A stretch of 64,000 nucleotides of DNA from positions 1-64,000 of the forward strand of contig JBJHDF010000007.1 in the NCBI GenBank assembly GCA_050486405.1, written 5' to 3'. The notes below the pieces were generated by a model, which did no database searches, was not told where the DNA came from, and saw only the letters and a program-made list of their open reading frames with translations. This document shows positions 52,266 to 60,587 of the stretch, in pieces; position 1 is the stretch's first letter, and every line of letters starts with the position of its first letter. A program made the position numbers and the translations under genes. This stretch comes from JBJHDF01 sp050486405. Lineage in GTDB: Bacteria > Pseudomonadota > Gammaproteobacteria > Pseudomonadales > Cellvibrionaceae.

Positions 52266-53000
52266 TTACTCTTTTCGGAACGCTTTGAACACCCCGGCCT
52301 CCCAGGGCCTGATGGCCATGACGATGCTGGTGTTGAAGCGCTGGCTGATATCCAGCCGTTCATCTTCGCGCTTGCGGGCGTTGAACTCCATCGCCAACCG
52401 TTCCATGCGCTGCGTGATGTCGGCGTTTGACGCCTGGGACAGCATGCCGGTGATAAAAATGCGCCGCTCGCCCGGTTGATTGAAGCGCGATGCAAAGAAT
52501 TCGCTCTGCACCTGGGCTTCAAAAAACCGCTGAATGGGGCCTTCGGGAATCCAGGCAAAATTCTGGGAAATCAGCAGGCGCACCCGGTTGCCGGGCAGCA
52601 GTTCCAATACCTTCATGCGATCCAGTCGGGCCAGCAGCTGTACCATCTCCGTTTCCGTCAAACGATACTGATCGAGTATGTCTTGCACCGTCCAGCCGTT
52701 GAACAGCCGCAGCGTCACCAGCAACATGCGGATATCGGTGACGAATTCCTCCTCCTGCTCCCAGGTCATTTCCGTGACCAGCTTTTGCCGTTTGCGCATG
52801 CTGTCCACCAGGTCCGAAATCTCCAGGCCCAGCCACTGGCACAGCCTGTCCATGCGTGCCAGCGACAGATTCTTTTCCGAGAAGATGCGTTTCACGCTGG
52901 CCTCCGACAGGCCCAGGGTCTTGGCGGCGTCGGCGTAGGTGCGCCCCTGGCGCCGCATCTCGCTCTTGAGGGTATCCAGCAGGGCCTGGGTCTGGGGCAT
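52266..53000 (-). CDS. XRE-family transcriptional regulator with long C-terminal domain
   Basis: 244 aa from the ATG at 53000. N-terminal helix-turn-helix of Cro/CI type (RTYADAAKTLGLSEASVKRIFSEKNLSLARMDRLCQWLGL, about 19-58). The remaining about 180 residues are helical with a second winged-helix-like part (TVQDILDQYRLTETEMVQLLARLDRMKVLELLPGNRVRLL), a layout common in gammaproteobacterial regulators of unknown signal. Divergent from the biosynthetic operon with 150 bases between, so it is the likely regulator. Confidence 0.8.
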   Translation of the reverse strand: MPQTQALLDTLKSEMRRQGRTYADAAKTLGLSEASVKRIFSEKNLSLARMDRLCQWLGLEISDLVDSMRKRQKLVTEMTWEQEEEFVTDIRMLLVTLRLFNGWTVQDILDQYRLTETEMVQLLARLDRMKVLELLPGNRVRLLISQNFAWIPEGPIQRFFEAQVQSEFFASRFNQPGERRIFITGMLSQASNADITQRMERLAMEFNARKREDERLDISQRFNTSIVMAIRPWEAGVFKAFRKE

Positions 53001-53150
53001 GGGCGTCTCCTTGAGTCGGACATTCAGGTAGATCGTATCGAATAATAATACCAACTGGCGAATATTCGGTAACTATTTTTATTTTCGTTGCGTGTAATGA
53101 GTCCCGATCCTAGTCTGGAGTCACATCAACGGCAACGGAGAACCGCCGCC
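53001..53150. promoter_or_regulatory. Divergent promoter region with candidate operator
   Basis: 150-bp gap between the XRE gene and the biosynthetic operon, AT-rich in 53033-53090. It contains the perfect palindrome CGAATATTCG (53059-53068) in the context CTGGCGAATATTCGGTAA. This is a plausible operator for the divergent regulator, but no second copy was found to support it. Confidence 0.4.
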
Positions 53151-54800
53151 ATGAACAACAGCAAGATACCCGTCGCTCCCGGCCTGGTGCCGTCCTTTCA
53201 GGCCCGCCTGCTGACACTGTGCAACGAGCGCGTCGAGCGCTACGGGGACCGCCCGGCCCTGAGCATTTTCCAGAATGGCAACTGGGAGAGTCTCAGTTAC
53301 CGCCAGTTGCGCGACCAGGTGGAATGCCTGTCTTCCCACCTCATCGAGTCCGGCCTGAGGGCCGGTGCCAGAGTCGCGATCCTGGCCGAATCCAGCCCCC
53401 AGTGGGCCCTGGCCTTCTTTGCCGCCCTGCGCTCGGGCGCGGTGGTGACCCCTCTGGACCCCAAGCTGCCCGACAGCGACCTGGCGGCAATCCTGTCGGC
53501 GGTGGAACCGGCCCTGATCTTTGTGTCCGACACGGTGCTGCCGCGCCTCGAGGCCCTCACCCCCGATGGTCGGCCGGTGCCGCGCGCCATTTCTCTGGGC
53601 AGGCGCGGCAGCGATAGCGCGCCCAGCTATCGGGAGTGTTCGAGCAGCGGTATTTTCGAGCCGGTGCACCGGGACCCTCAGGAGACGGCGCTGGTGGTGT
53701 ACACCTCCGGCTCCACCGGTCGGCCCAAGGGCGTTCGCATCAGCGGCGCCAGCCTGTTGTTTCAGGTTGAGGCGATCAGTAGCTGCGTCGCGGCGCGACC
53801 CGGTGACCGGGTACTGTCGATTCTGCCTCTGCACCACCTGTTCGAGTTGACCGCCGGTTTTCTGGTGGTGCTCTGGAGCGGCGGCGAAGTCTGCTACAGC
53901 AACAGCCTGATGCCGGCGGAGATGATTCGTCGCCTGGGCGAAAAGCCGGCGGACCGGCTCTTGGTAGTCCCGCTGTTTCTCAAGCTGCTGCGCCGGGAAA
54001 TTCAGGCCAAGGCGGCGCGTCAGGGTGTCCTGGCGCACGGCCTCTTTCGCCTGGCCTGGCAGTTGTCCGGTGTCCTGCCCGGGCAGGCATTGCGCCGTCT
54101 GCTGTTCGCCGGGGTGCGCCGTCAGTTTGGTGGCCGCCTGCAGTACTTTGTCTGTGGCGGTGCGCCTCTGCCCCGGGAAGTGGAGGACTTTTTTGCCCGC
54201 ATCGGTCTGCCCGTCTACCAGGGATACGGCATGACGGAAACCAGCCCGGTGATCACCCTGAGCGCCCCCGGCCGCCATGCCCCCGGCGCCGTGGGCGAGC
54301 CCCTGGCGGGCGTGGAGGTGCGCATCGGTGAGCGGGGCGAAGTGCTCACCCGCGGCCCCCATCTCATGCAGGGCTACGAGAACAACCCCCGGGCTACGGC
54401 CGAGGTCATCGACGCCGACGGCTGGCTGCACACTGGCGATCTGGGCCGGCTGGACGAGGCGGGATTTCTGTACGTCACCGGCCGGGAAAAAGACCTGATT
54501 GTGCTGGGCAACGGCAAGAATGTCTGGCCGGCGGAAGTGGAGTACGCGCTGGAATCCCACCCGGCCATTGCCCAGGCCTGTGTACTGGAAGCCAATGATC
54601 AACTGTGCGCGGTGGTGATACCCGAGGCCCCGGGCGCGGATGCCGATCTGCGCGCCGCGGCCATGGCGGCTTGCCGCCAACTGGCCGGTTACAAACGCCC
54701 CAGCCGGATATTGGTGCGGCGCGAGCCCTTGCCGCAAACCACCACGCGAAAACTCAAGCGCCACGCCATTCAGGCCTGGGCGCAACTGCAAGGAGACTGA
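53151..54800 (+). CDS. AMP-dependent acyl-CoA/acyl-ACP ligase
   Basis: 549 aa from the ATG at 53151. ANL-superfamily signatures: P-loop-like VYTSGSTGRPKG at about 184-195, YGMTETSPVITLS, the GWLHTGDLGRLDEAGFLYVTGREKDLI hinge and a C-terminal TTTRKLKRH with the catalytic Lys. It activates a carboxylic acid, most likely a fatty acid, as acyl-AMP and passes it to CoA or a carrier protein. The operon has two stand-alone carrier proteins that could receive it. First gene of the putative biosynthetic cluster. Confidence 0.9.
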   Translation: MNNSKIPVAPGLVPSFQARLLTLCNERVERYGDRPALSIFQNGNWESLSYRQLRDQVECLSSHLIESGLRAGARVAILAESSPQWALAFFAALRSGAVVTPLDPKLPDSDLAAILSAVEPALIFVSDTVLPRLEALTPDGRPVPRAISLGRRGSDSAPSYRECSSSGIFEPVHRDPQETALVVYTSGSTGRPKGVRISGASLLFQVEAISSCVAARPGDRVLSILPLHHLFELTAGFLVVLWSGGEVCYSNSLMPAEMIRRLGEKPADRLLVVPLFLKLLRREIQAKAARQGVLAHGLFRLAWQLSGVLPGQALRRLLFAGVRRQFGGRLQYFVCGGAPLPREVEDFFARIGLPVYQGYGMTETSPVITLSAPGRHAPGAVGEPLAGVEVRIGERGEVLTRGPHLMQGYENNPRATAEVIDADGWLHTGDLGRLDEAGFLYVTGREKDLIVLGNGKNVWPAEVEYALESHPAIAQACVLEANDQLCAVVIPEAPGADADLRAAAMAACRQLAGYKRPSRILVRREPLPQTTTRKLKRHAIQAWAQLQGD

Positions 54801-54803
54801 GCC

Positions 54804-55376
54804 ATGAGCAACGCCACTTTCACTGCCTGCGCCCTGGCGCTGACATTTATCGCCCTGCTGCCCAGGATCTTTTTTCGGCGCGACGGTATCTTCAACATCC
54901 GCTGGCTGCTGACCGCGCTGCCCTTTGCCGTCGCCGCCGTCGGTCTGCTGCTGTACAAGGCGGGTCTGGCGCCGGTGCCGCTGCCGCTCCCGGCGGACAT
55001 CCGCGAGCTGCTGCAGTCTTTGTCGGTGGCCCTGGCGGTGGGCGCCTTCGGCCTGATCGCCTACACCCTGGGCGGCCATCGCCATCCCCTGGCGCTCTGG
55101 CATCAGGACCGGGAAGCGCCGGTGGAAATCGTCACCTGGGGCGCCTACGCGCGTATTCGCCATCCCTTTTACAGTGCATTTTTGCTGACGCTGCTGGCGG
55201 TGTTGCTGGCGGCGCCGGCACTGTTGTCCCTGGCGGCATTGGTCTATGCCGGTATCGCCCTGCAGATCACTGCCGTGGGTGAGGAAAAGCGCTTGTTGGC
55301 CGGTGAATTCGGCAGCGCTTACCGCGATTACATGCGCACCACCGGTCGCTTTTTTCCCCGAGTGGTGGCGTCATGA
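54804..55376 (+). CDS. Isoprenylcysteine carboxyl methyltransferase-like membrane protein
   Basis: 190 aa with about five membrane helices. The C-terminal ICMT signature is clear: GAYARIRHPFYSAFLLTLL (RHPxY) and EEKRLLAGEFGSAYRDYMRTTGRFFP. Such enzymes use SAM to methylate carboxyl or similar groups on lipid-like substrates at the membrane. Here it may methylate the pathway product. Starts 3 bases after the ligase stop and overlaps the KAS III-like gene by 4 bases. Confidence 0.87.
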   Translation: MSNATFTACALALTFIALLPRIFFRRDGIFNIRWLLTALPFAVAAVGLLLYKAGLAPVPLPLPADIRELLQSLSVALAVGAFGLIAYTLGGHRHPLALWHQDREAPVEIVTWGAYARIRHPFYSAFLLTLLAVLLAAPALLSLAALVYAGIALQITAVGEEKRLLAGEFGSAYRDYMRTTGRFFPRVVAS

Positions 55377-56332
55377 ACAGCGCCGCAGACATCTATCTGC
55401 ACGACCCGGTCCACGCTCTGGGCTCCCTTGTGCAGACGCTGGAAGAAAGTGGCGCGCGAGGACAGCTTGTGTCGCCGCCGCGTGAACTCCGCGCGGCCGG
55501 GTTCGCCCAACATCGCGTCTGCGCCGCCGATGAAACCGCCTATGATCTGGCGAAAAAAACGGTGGCGCAGTTGGCGGACGAGACCAGGGCGGTGGATGCG
55601 ATCATCTACGCCACCTGTCTGCCGGACAACGCCAATACCGGCAGTCGCGACGCCTTTGCCAACAGTGGTGACGTAAAGCACCTGATGCACTTTCCCGCCA
55701 GCCAACTGCAGGCGGAAATGGGTTTGTCCGGTGCCATCACCTTCGGTCTCAACCAGCAGGCCTGTACCGGCATGCTGGGCAGCGTGCGCCTGGCCAGGGC
55801 GCTGCTGACGACGGAACCGCAGTTGCACCGGGTGCTGTGTCTGACCGCGGACCGCTTTCCCCAGGGTGCCCATTACGAGCAGGCCTACAACCTGATCTCG
55901 GATGGCGCCGCCGCCTGGTTGGTCTCCCGACAGCCCAGGGGGTTTCGGATACTGGCCGCCCACCAGATCACCAACGGGGCCCTGGCCGCCGCCAGCGACG
56001 ACGAATCCGTGGGCAGCTTTTTCAATCACACCTGCGCCCTGCTGCAGGAGGCTGCGGCGCTGGCCGGTATGGCCGTGAGCGATTTGAACTGGATAGTGCC
56101 GCAAAACATGAATCTGTCCGCTTGGCGCATCATGAGCCGTTTGCTGGGCATTGCCGAAACGCGCATCGTCCAGGATTCCTGCGCCCAGGTGGGTCATGTC
56201 ATCAGTGGCGACAATGTCATCAATCTGCAGGCGCTGGAAAAGTCCGGTCGCCTGCGTTCGGGAGACACGCTGGCGCTGGTGATGGCGGGTTTTGGCATGC
56301 ACTGGCAGTGTCTGATTATCGAGAGGGTATAA
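55373..56332 (+). CDS. KAS III (FabH)-like acyl-transferring/condensing enzyme with altered active site
   Basis: 319 aa thiolase-fold protein. The nucleophile Cys131 is in NQQACTGMLGS. The usual His in VPHQAN is replaced (WIVPQNMN, Gln244/Asn245), and the usual Asn loop GNTSAAS reads GHVISGDN, with His275 and Asp280. A His in this loop with Asp five residues on is, as far as I recall, a feature of KAS III-like acyltransferases such as CerJ or DpsC. So it may join an acyl group to an acceptor without a standard Claisen condensation. Coupled to its neighbours by overlap. Confidence 0.85.
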   Translation: MNSAADIYLHDPVHALGSLVQTLEESGARGQLVSPPRELRAAGFAQHRVCAADETAYDLAKKTVAQLADETRAVDAIIYATCLPDNANTGSRDAFANSGDVKHLMHFPASQLQAEMGLSGAITFGLNQQACTGMLGSVRLARALLTTEPQLHRVLCLTADRFPQGAHYEQAYNLISDGAAAWLVSRQPRGFRILAAHQITNGALAAASDDESVGSFFNHTCALLQEAAALAGMAVSDLNWIVPQNMNLSAWRIMSRLLGIAETRIVQDSCAQVGHVISGDNVINLQALEKSGRLRSGDTLALVMAGFGMHWQCLIIERV

Positions 56333-56334
56333 CC

Positions 56335-57195
56335 ATGCGCAGCCTGGAAAGTCTTGCTCACAAACTGTGCCGCCTGTCGCGGGACAACATGATGGATGTC
56401 TTCAGTGCTATTCGGTGGCCGAACAACCTGCCGGATTCCGCCTGGTTTATGAGCCCTGAACTGCTCAGTGTCACCGGTACTGACTGGGGACATCAATATG
56501 ATGAAGAAACGCTGAAAAAGTTGAGTTTCTTCGAGGCGGTGAATTTTTTCAGCCTCAATATTCACGGCGAACGCCTGTTGATCGAGGGCCTGGCAAAGCG
56601 GATCTATCGCCGCAGTTCGGGCCAGGTGGCCGAGTACCTGCATCACTTTATCGACGAAGAAAACAAACACATGTACTACTTCGGACGCTACTGTCAACAG
56701 TACGCCGGCAAGATCTATCCCGATCGAAAACTCAGCCTGCCCCGGGATTTCGCCCGGGGGGAAGAGGACGTGTTGTTCTTTGCCAATGTGTTGATCTTTG
56801 AGGAAATCGTCGACGTCTACAACCGCACCAGTGGGCGCGACGCCAGGGTCGAACCGATCAGCCGGGAACTCAACCGGCTGCACCACTTCGAGGAAGCCAG
56901 ACATCTGGCCTTCGGCAGAAAAATACTCGCGGACTTGTATAGGGAATACGCACCCCAGTGGCGCGCGCAGGTGCATTCGCGGGTGCGTCAATCCCTGGTG
57001 GCGTTCTTACAGGCTACCTGGGGGGAATTCTACAACCCGGCGGTATACGCCGACATGGGATGGCCGGACCCCTACCGCATGCGCCGGGAGATCTACCAAT
57101 CCCGGGCCGCCCGCGACCATCGTTATCGGGTGAGCGGTGGTGTCATCAATATCCTGCGCGAACTGGGGCTGTTTGAGGAGGTACCGGAACTGTGA
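56335..57195 (+). CDS. AurF/CmlI-like diiron N-oxygenase
   Basis: 286 aa from the ATG at 56335, 2 bases after the KAS gene. The seven-ligand pattern of AurF is complete: Glu79 (HGERLLIEG), Glu109 and His112 (DEENKH), Glu156/157 (IFEEIVD), and His183, Glu187, His190 (HHFEEARH). AurF-type enzymes oxidise amines to hydroxylamines and nitro groups, often on carrier-bound substrates. The neighbouring aminoacyl carrier protein system gives a likely amine substrate. Confidence 0.88.
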   Translation: MRSLESLAHKLCRLSRDNMMDVFSAIRWPNNLPDSAWFMSPELLSVTGTDWGHQYDEETLKKLSFFEAVNFFSLNIHGERLLIEGLAKRIYRRSSGQVAEYLHHFIDEENKHMYYFGRYCQQYAGKIYPDRKLSLPRDFARGEEDVLFFANVLIFEEIVDVYNRTSGRDARVEPISRELNRLHHFEEARHLAFGRKILADLYREYAPQWRAQVHSRVRQSLVAFLQATWGEFYNPAVYADMGWPDPYRMRREIYQSRAARDHRYRVSGGVINILRELGLFEEVPEL

Positions 57196-57449
57196 CTGAT
57201 CAGCAACTGACAAGAGCCGCGCTGCGGGTCTGGATTGCGCGGTGCAACGGGCAACTGTCACCCGCCGCCATTGACGATCAACGGCCGCTCTTTGCACAGC
57301 GCATACTCAAATCGGTGCACCTCGCCGAACTGATTCTGTTTGTCGAGGAACTGCGCGGCCGGGCGGTGGATTTGGAGCAAATCAAACCCGGCGCCTTCAC
57401 CAGCATCGACGCCATCATGACCCATTTTTTTACGGAGCAAGCTTTATGA
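57192..57449 (+). CDS. Acyl/aminoacyl carrier protein 1
   Basis: 85 aa, GTG start overlapping the oxygenase stop. ACP fold with helix II motif LKSVHLAELILFVEEL, where Ser41 is the predicted phosphopantetheine site (KSV instead of DSL). It lies immediately before the amino acid:carrier protein ligase gene and overlaps it by 4 bases, so it is the natural partner of that ligase. Confidence 0.85.
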   Translation: MTDQQLTRAALRVWIARCNGQLSPAAIDDQRPLFAQRILKSVHLAELILFVEELRGRAVDLEQIKPGAFTSIDAIMTHFFTEQAL

Positions 57450-58318
57450 ATGTCGCAAATTTGTCCGCCGTCGGTATCAGTACGAGAGACAAGGGGCAGG
57501 TGGTGTTTGGCGGCCCCGCCCTGGCGCTGCTGCAGGCACTGGATCAGGCACTGCTGCGTCTGGCATCCCGGTGGAGCGCGCGGGAACTGGTGTTTCCGCC
57601 GGTTCTGGGCGTACAGTCGCTGTGCCAGCTGGACTACTTTCACGCTTTTCCCCACCTGGCCAACTTTCCCGTGTCGCTGGAAGCGTCGGAGCAGAATCTG
57701 CGCCGGTTTGCCGAGGGTGTGGACAGTTGTTGTCAGTCGCTGTCGCTAACCGAGACGGCGCCGGTGGATCAGGTGCTGACTCCGGCGGCCTGCTACCACA
57801 TCTACGTGGAAGCCGCGCATCGCACCCTGGCGGCGCCGGAGTTTTACACCACCCGGGGCACCTGCTTTCGCCGCGAGCAACAGTACCAGCCACTGCGCCG
57901 TCAGTGGTCCTTTCAGATGCGGGAGCTCGTCGCCATGGGTTCACAAGCCGAGGTGGACGCCTTTCTTACGCTGGCGTCGGGCGCCGTGGGCAAACTGGTG
58001 GAGGAACTGGGTTTGCCGGTGGACTGGCAGAGCGCCACGGATCCCTTTTTTCAGCCGAAACGCAACGCCCAGTACCTGATGCAGCTCACCGAGCCGAGCA
58101 AAAAGGAGCTGGTGTTTGGCGGTGACCTGGCGCTGGCGTCGGTGAACTTTCACCGTCAGCACTTTGGTGAAACTTTCGCTATCAGTCGCGCCGGCGAAGC
58201 GGCGTTTTCCGGGTGCGTCGCTTTCGGGTTGGAACGCTGGATCGCCGCCATCATCGACACCCACGGCGACAACCCGCAAGACTGGCCGGACCTGTCGCGA
58301 GTGTTTCGCCATGAATAG
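57446..58318 (+). CDS. Class II aaRS-like amino acid:[carrier protein] ligase
   Basis: 290 aa, a stand-alone class II catalytic core without tRNA-binding domain. Motif 2 is GTCFRREQQYQPLRRQWSFQ and motif 3 GCVAFGLERWIAAI. The zinc ligands Cys116 (TPAACYHIY), Glu160 (MRELVAMG) and Cys257 (FSGCVAFG) match the C-E-C pattern and spacing of the Bradyrhizobium/Agrobacterium aa:CP ligases related to archaeal SerRS. It activates an amino acid (small residues in known cases) and loads it on a carrier protein. Confidence 0.9.
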   Translation: MNVANLSAVGISTRDKGQVVFGGPALALLQALDQALLRLASRWSARELVFPPVLGVQSLCQLDYFHAFPHLANFPVSLEASEQNLRRFAEGVDSCCQSLSLTETAPVDQVLTPAACYHIYVEAAHRTLAAPEFYTTRGTCFRREQQYQPLRRQWSFQMRELVAMGSQAEVDAFLTLASGAVGKLVEELGLPVDWQSATDPFFQPKRNAQYLMQLTEPSKKELVFGGDLALASVNFHRQHFGETFAISRAGEAAFSGCVAFGLERWIAAIIDTHGDNPQDWPDLSRVFRHE

Positions 58319-59393
58319 GTTTGTGCTGATCACCGGAGCGGGCGGCCTGATGGGCCGCCATATTGTCAGCGCGCTGTTGCAACAGACGGACAGACCCCTG
58401 CTGCTGTGGCTGCACGCCCGGGATGCATCGGAATTTGCCGCCAAGCGCGCGGCGCTGACCGAGGCGTTCAACGGTAACCAGCGCCTGGCCTGGGCCTGGG
58501 GAGATCTGCAGCAGGAGCATCCCTTTGCCGGTGTGCCGGCCGCCGCCGTCAGTCACATTGTGCACTGTGCCGCCGCGACCCGTTTCAACCTGGATGCCGA
58601 CACCGCCGACGCGGTGAACGTCCGGGGCAGTCGCAAGCTCTACGCGTTTGCCCAGCAGTGCCCCGACCTGCAACGGCTGGTGCTGCTCAGCACGGTGTAT
58701 GTCAGCGGCCTGGGCGCGGGACCGGTGTCGGAGCGTGTGCTTTGGTCGCGGCCGGACTTTGCCAATCACTACGAGCGCTCCAAATGGGAGGCGGAAGTGG
58801 CGCTGGCCGGCGACTACCCGGCGCTGCCCTGGACCATTGTGCGCATGCCCACAGCGGTGGCCGATAACGTCGCCGGCCATATCAGCCAGTACAACGCCTT
58901 TCACAACACCTTGAAACTCTGCTACTACGGCCTGCTTTCCCTGCTGCCTGGCGACCCCGGTACGCCGGTGCACCTGACCACGGCGCAGAGTGTGGCGCGC
59001 ACCCTGGTGACATTGATGATGCGCGGCACAGCCCCCAGCGTTGTCAACGTCTGTGCCGAGTCGCTGTCGCTGCAGGCCATGCTGGATACCGCCTTTGACG
59101 TCTTCAACGGCGATGCCGAATTCCGCGCTCGGGGGGTGAGGAAACCGGTGTTTTGTGACCAACAGGCGTTTGCCACCCTGGTGGCCGGCGCCAGTGCCTT
59201 CAGCGGTTCGGTGGTGGGTGAAAGCCTGCACAGCATAGCGCCCTTTGCGCCGCAGCTCTTTGTGCACAAGCAGGTGCTGTGCGCAAGCGGTCGACGCCAC
59301 GCCTGTGCGGTGGAGCGCGTCACCGCCACGCAACTGGTGCGGCGCAGTTGCGAAAACCTGCTGGCCAGCCGCTGGGGGAGGTCAAGGCCGTGA
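58311..59393 (+). CDS. Thioester-reductase-like extended SDR
   Basis: 360 aa from the ATG at 58311, overlapping the ligase by 8 bases. NAD(P)-binding TGAGGLMGRHI at 8-18, STVYVSGLG with the catalytic Ser/Thr, and YERSKWEAE (YxxxK) near 154, as in NAD_binding_4/Lys2-type reductases. Such domains release carrier-bound acyl or aminoacyl thioesters as aldehydes or alcohols. Here it is a separate protein, without the usual adenylation-thiolation part. The glycine motif has AGGLMG instead of ATGFLG. Confidence 0.85.
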   Translation: MNRFVLITGAGGLMGRHIVSALLQQTDRPLLLWLHARDASEFAAKRAALTEAFNGNQRLAWAWGDLQQEHPFAGVPAAAVSHIVHCAAATRFNLDADTADAVNVRGSRKLYAFAQQCPDLQRLVLLSTVYVSGLGAGPVSERVLWSRPDFANHYERSKWEAEVALAGDYPALPWTIVRMPTAVADNVAGHISQYNAFHNTLKLCYYGLLSLLPGDPGTPVHLTTAQSVARTLVTLMMRGTAPSVVNVCAESLSLQAMLDTAFDVFNGDAEFRARGVRKPVFCDQQAFATLVAGASAFSGSVVGESLHSIAPFAPQLFVHKQVLCASGRRHACAVERVTATQLVRRSCENLLASRWGRSRP

Positions 59394-60025
59394 ATCAGAT
59401 CGCCCTGGAACACTGGGCCAGTAACCAACTGCGGCAGCCGATCCTTTTGTCCTGGGTCGATGCCGTGCCGCGCACCGCCACCTGGACAACGCACGAACGC
59501 GCTTTTTGCGACGCGCTGTTTAGCCCCGCCCGCCGCCTGGAGTGGCAGCGCGGCCGGCTGGCCCTTAAGGCATTGCTGCGGCGCCTCGGGCTGTCGGACG
59601 ATACCAGTGACTACACCCTGCCCCACCCCCGGCTGTCCCTGAGTCACTCCGGTCGCTGGGCCGTCGCCGCCGGCAGCCGGTCACGGGCCGGGGGTTTGGG
59701 GGTGGATCTGGAGTGTACGGCGCAACTGCCGGAGGCGGCGGAGCGCTTTTATCTGGTGGTGGAAGAATTGGCGCAACTGATGCCGCTGCCGGCCGCCGTT
59801 CGCGCGCGGCGGCGACAGCGGTTGTGGTGTATCAAGGAGGCAGTGTTCAAGGCGGACCTGCGCAACCATGGCTGCGGCCTGCGGGACTACCGGCTGACTT
59901 TTGACAGCGCCGCTGCGGGTACCGCGCACAAGCGTGACGGCGGTGTTTTTCGCTTTATATCAAGGCCGTTGGGGGCGGGCTTTCTCGCCCTGGCCATTGC
60001 CCAGGAGACATGTCATGTTGACTGA
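59390..60025 (+). CDS. Sfp-type 4'-phosphopantetheinyl transferase
   Basis: 211 aa from a GTG at 59390 overlapping the SDR stop. Core motifs GLGVDLE at about 102-108 and WCIKEAVFKADLRNHG at about 145-160 include the magnesium-binding Asp and Glu residues. It converts the two apo-carrier proteins of this operon to the active form with CoA. A dedicated PPTase suggests that the pathway is self-contained. Confidence 0.92.
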   Translation: MNQIALEHWASNQLRQPILLSWVDAVPRTATWTTHERAFCDALFSPARRLEWQRGRLALKALLRRLGLSDDTSDYTLPHPRLSLSHSGRWAVAAGSRSRAGGLGVDLECTAQLPEAAERFYLVVEELAQLMPLPAAVRARRRQRLWCIKEAVFKADLRNHGCGLRDYRLTFDSAAAGTAHKRDGGVFRFISRPLGAGFLALAIAQETCHVD

Positions 60026-60587
60026 AAACGAACGTTGGTTGTTGAGCTTTTACCGCACCTCGGAAATCAGCGGCGCCCTGTTTTTCGGCGGCTTGGCGAA
60101 AAGCCTGCGCCCGGGCGCCAACCAGATGGACATGAGCCGGCACTTTGCCGAGGAAGCCATGCACGCCTGGTACTGGACGGAATGCCTGCAGCAGTTGGAC
60201 TCAGAACCCCTGCGCCTGGGTGACGCCTATCAGGATCAGTACACCGCTGCCGTGGGCCTGCCGGCCAACCTGATGGAAGTGCTGGCCATTACCCAGGTGT
60301 TCGAGCGTCGGGTCATCCAGCAGTATGCCGCGCACTTGCGTGTGCCCGGACTGAATCCGGTGATAGAGCGCACACTGCGCAAAATCATCCGCGATGAAAA
60401 GTGGCATTTGCAGTGGGTATCGAACGCCCTGGATGCCATGGCCGATGACTACGGCAAAACCCATATCGAGCAGACACTGGCGCGTTTTCTCGCCGCCGAT
60501 CAGGAAGTGTATCGGGCCACTGTCCGGGAGCATCGGGACAGGCTGTCGGCCCTGTCGGGATCCCCTGTTAGAGGAGACAAACCATGA
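60015..60587 (+). CDS. Ferritin-like diiron protein
   Basis: 190 aa from the ATG at 60015, overlapping the PPTase end by 11 bases. Four-helix bundle with a complete ferritin-like ligand set: Glu17 (RTSEISG), Glu47 and His50 (EEAMHAW), Glu97 (VFERRV) and Glu128 and His131 (DEKWH). It differs in sequence and pattern from the AurF-like oxygenase. It could be a second oxygenase or desaturase-like enzyme. No electron-transfer partner lies nearby. Confidence 0.82.
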   Translation: MLTENERWLLSFYRTSEISGALFFGGLAKSLRPGANQMDMSRHFAEEAMHAWYWTECLQQLDSEPLRLGDAYQDQYTAAVGLPANLMEVLAITQVFERRVIQQYAAHLRVPGLNPVIERTLRKIIRDEKWHLQWVSNALDAMADDYGKTHIEQTLARFLAADQEVYRATVREHRDRLSALSGSPVRGDKP

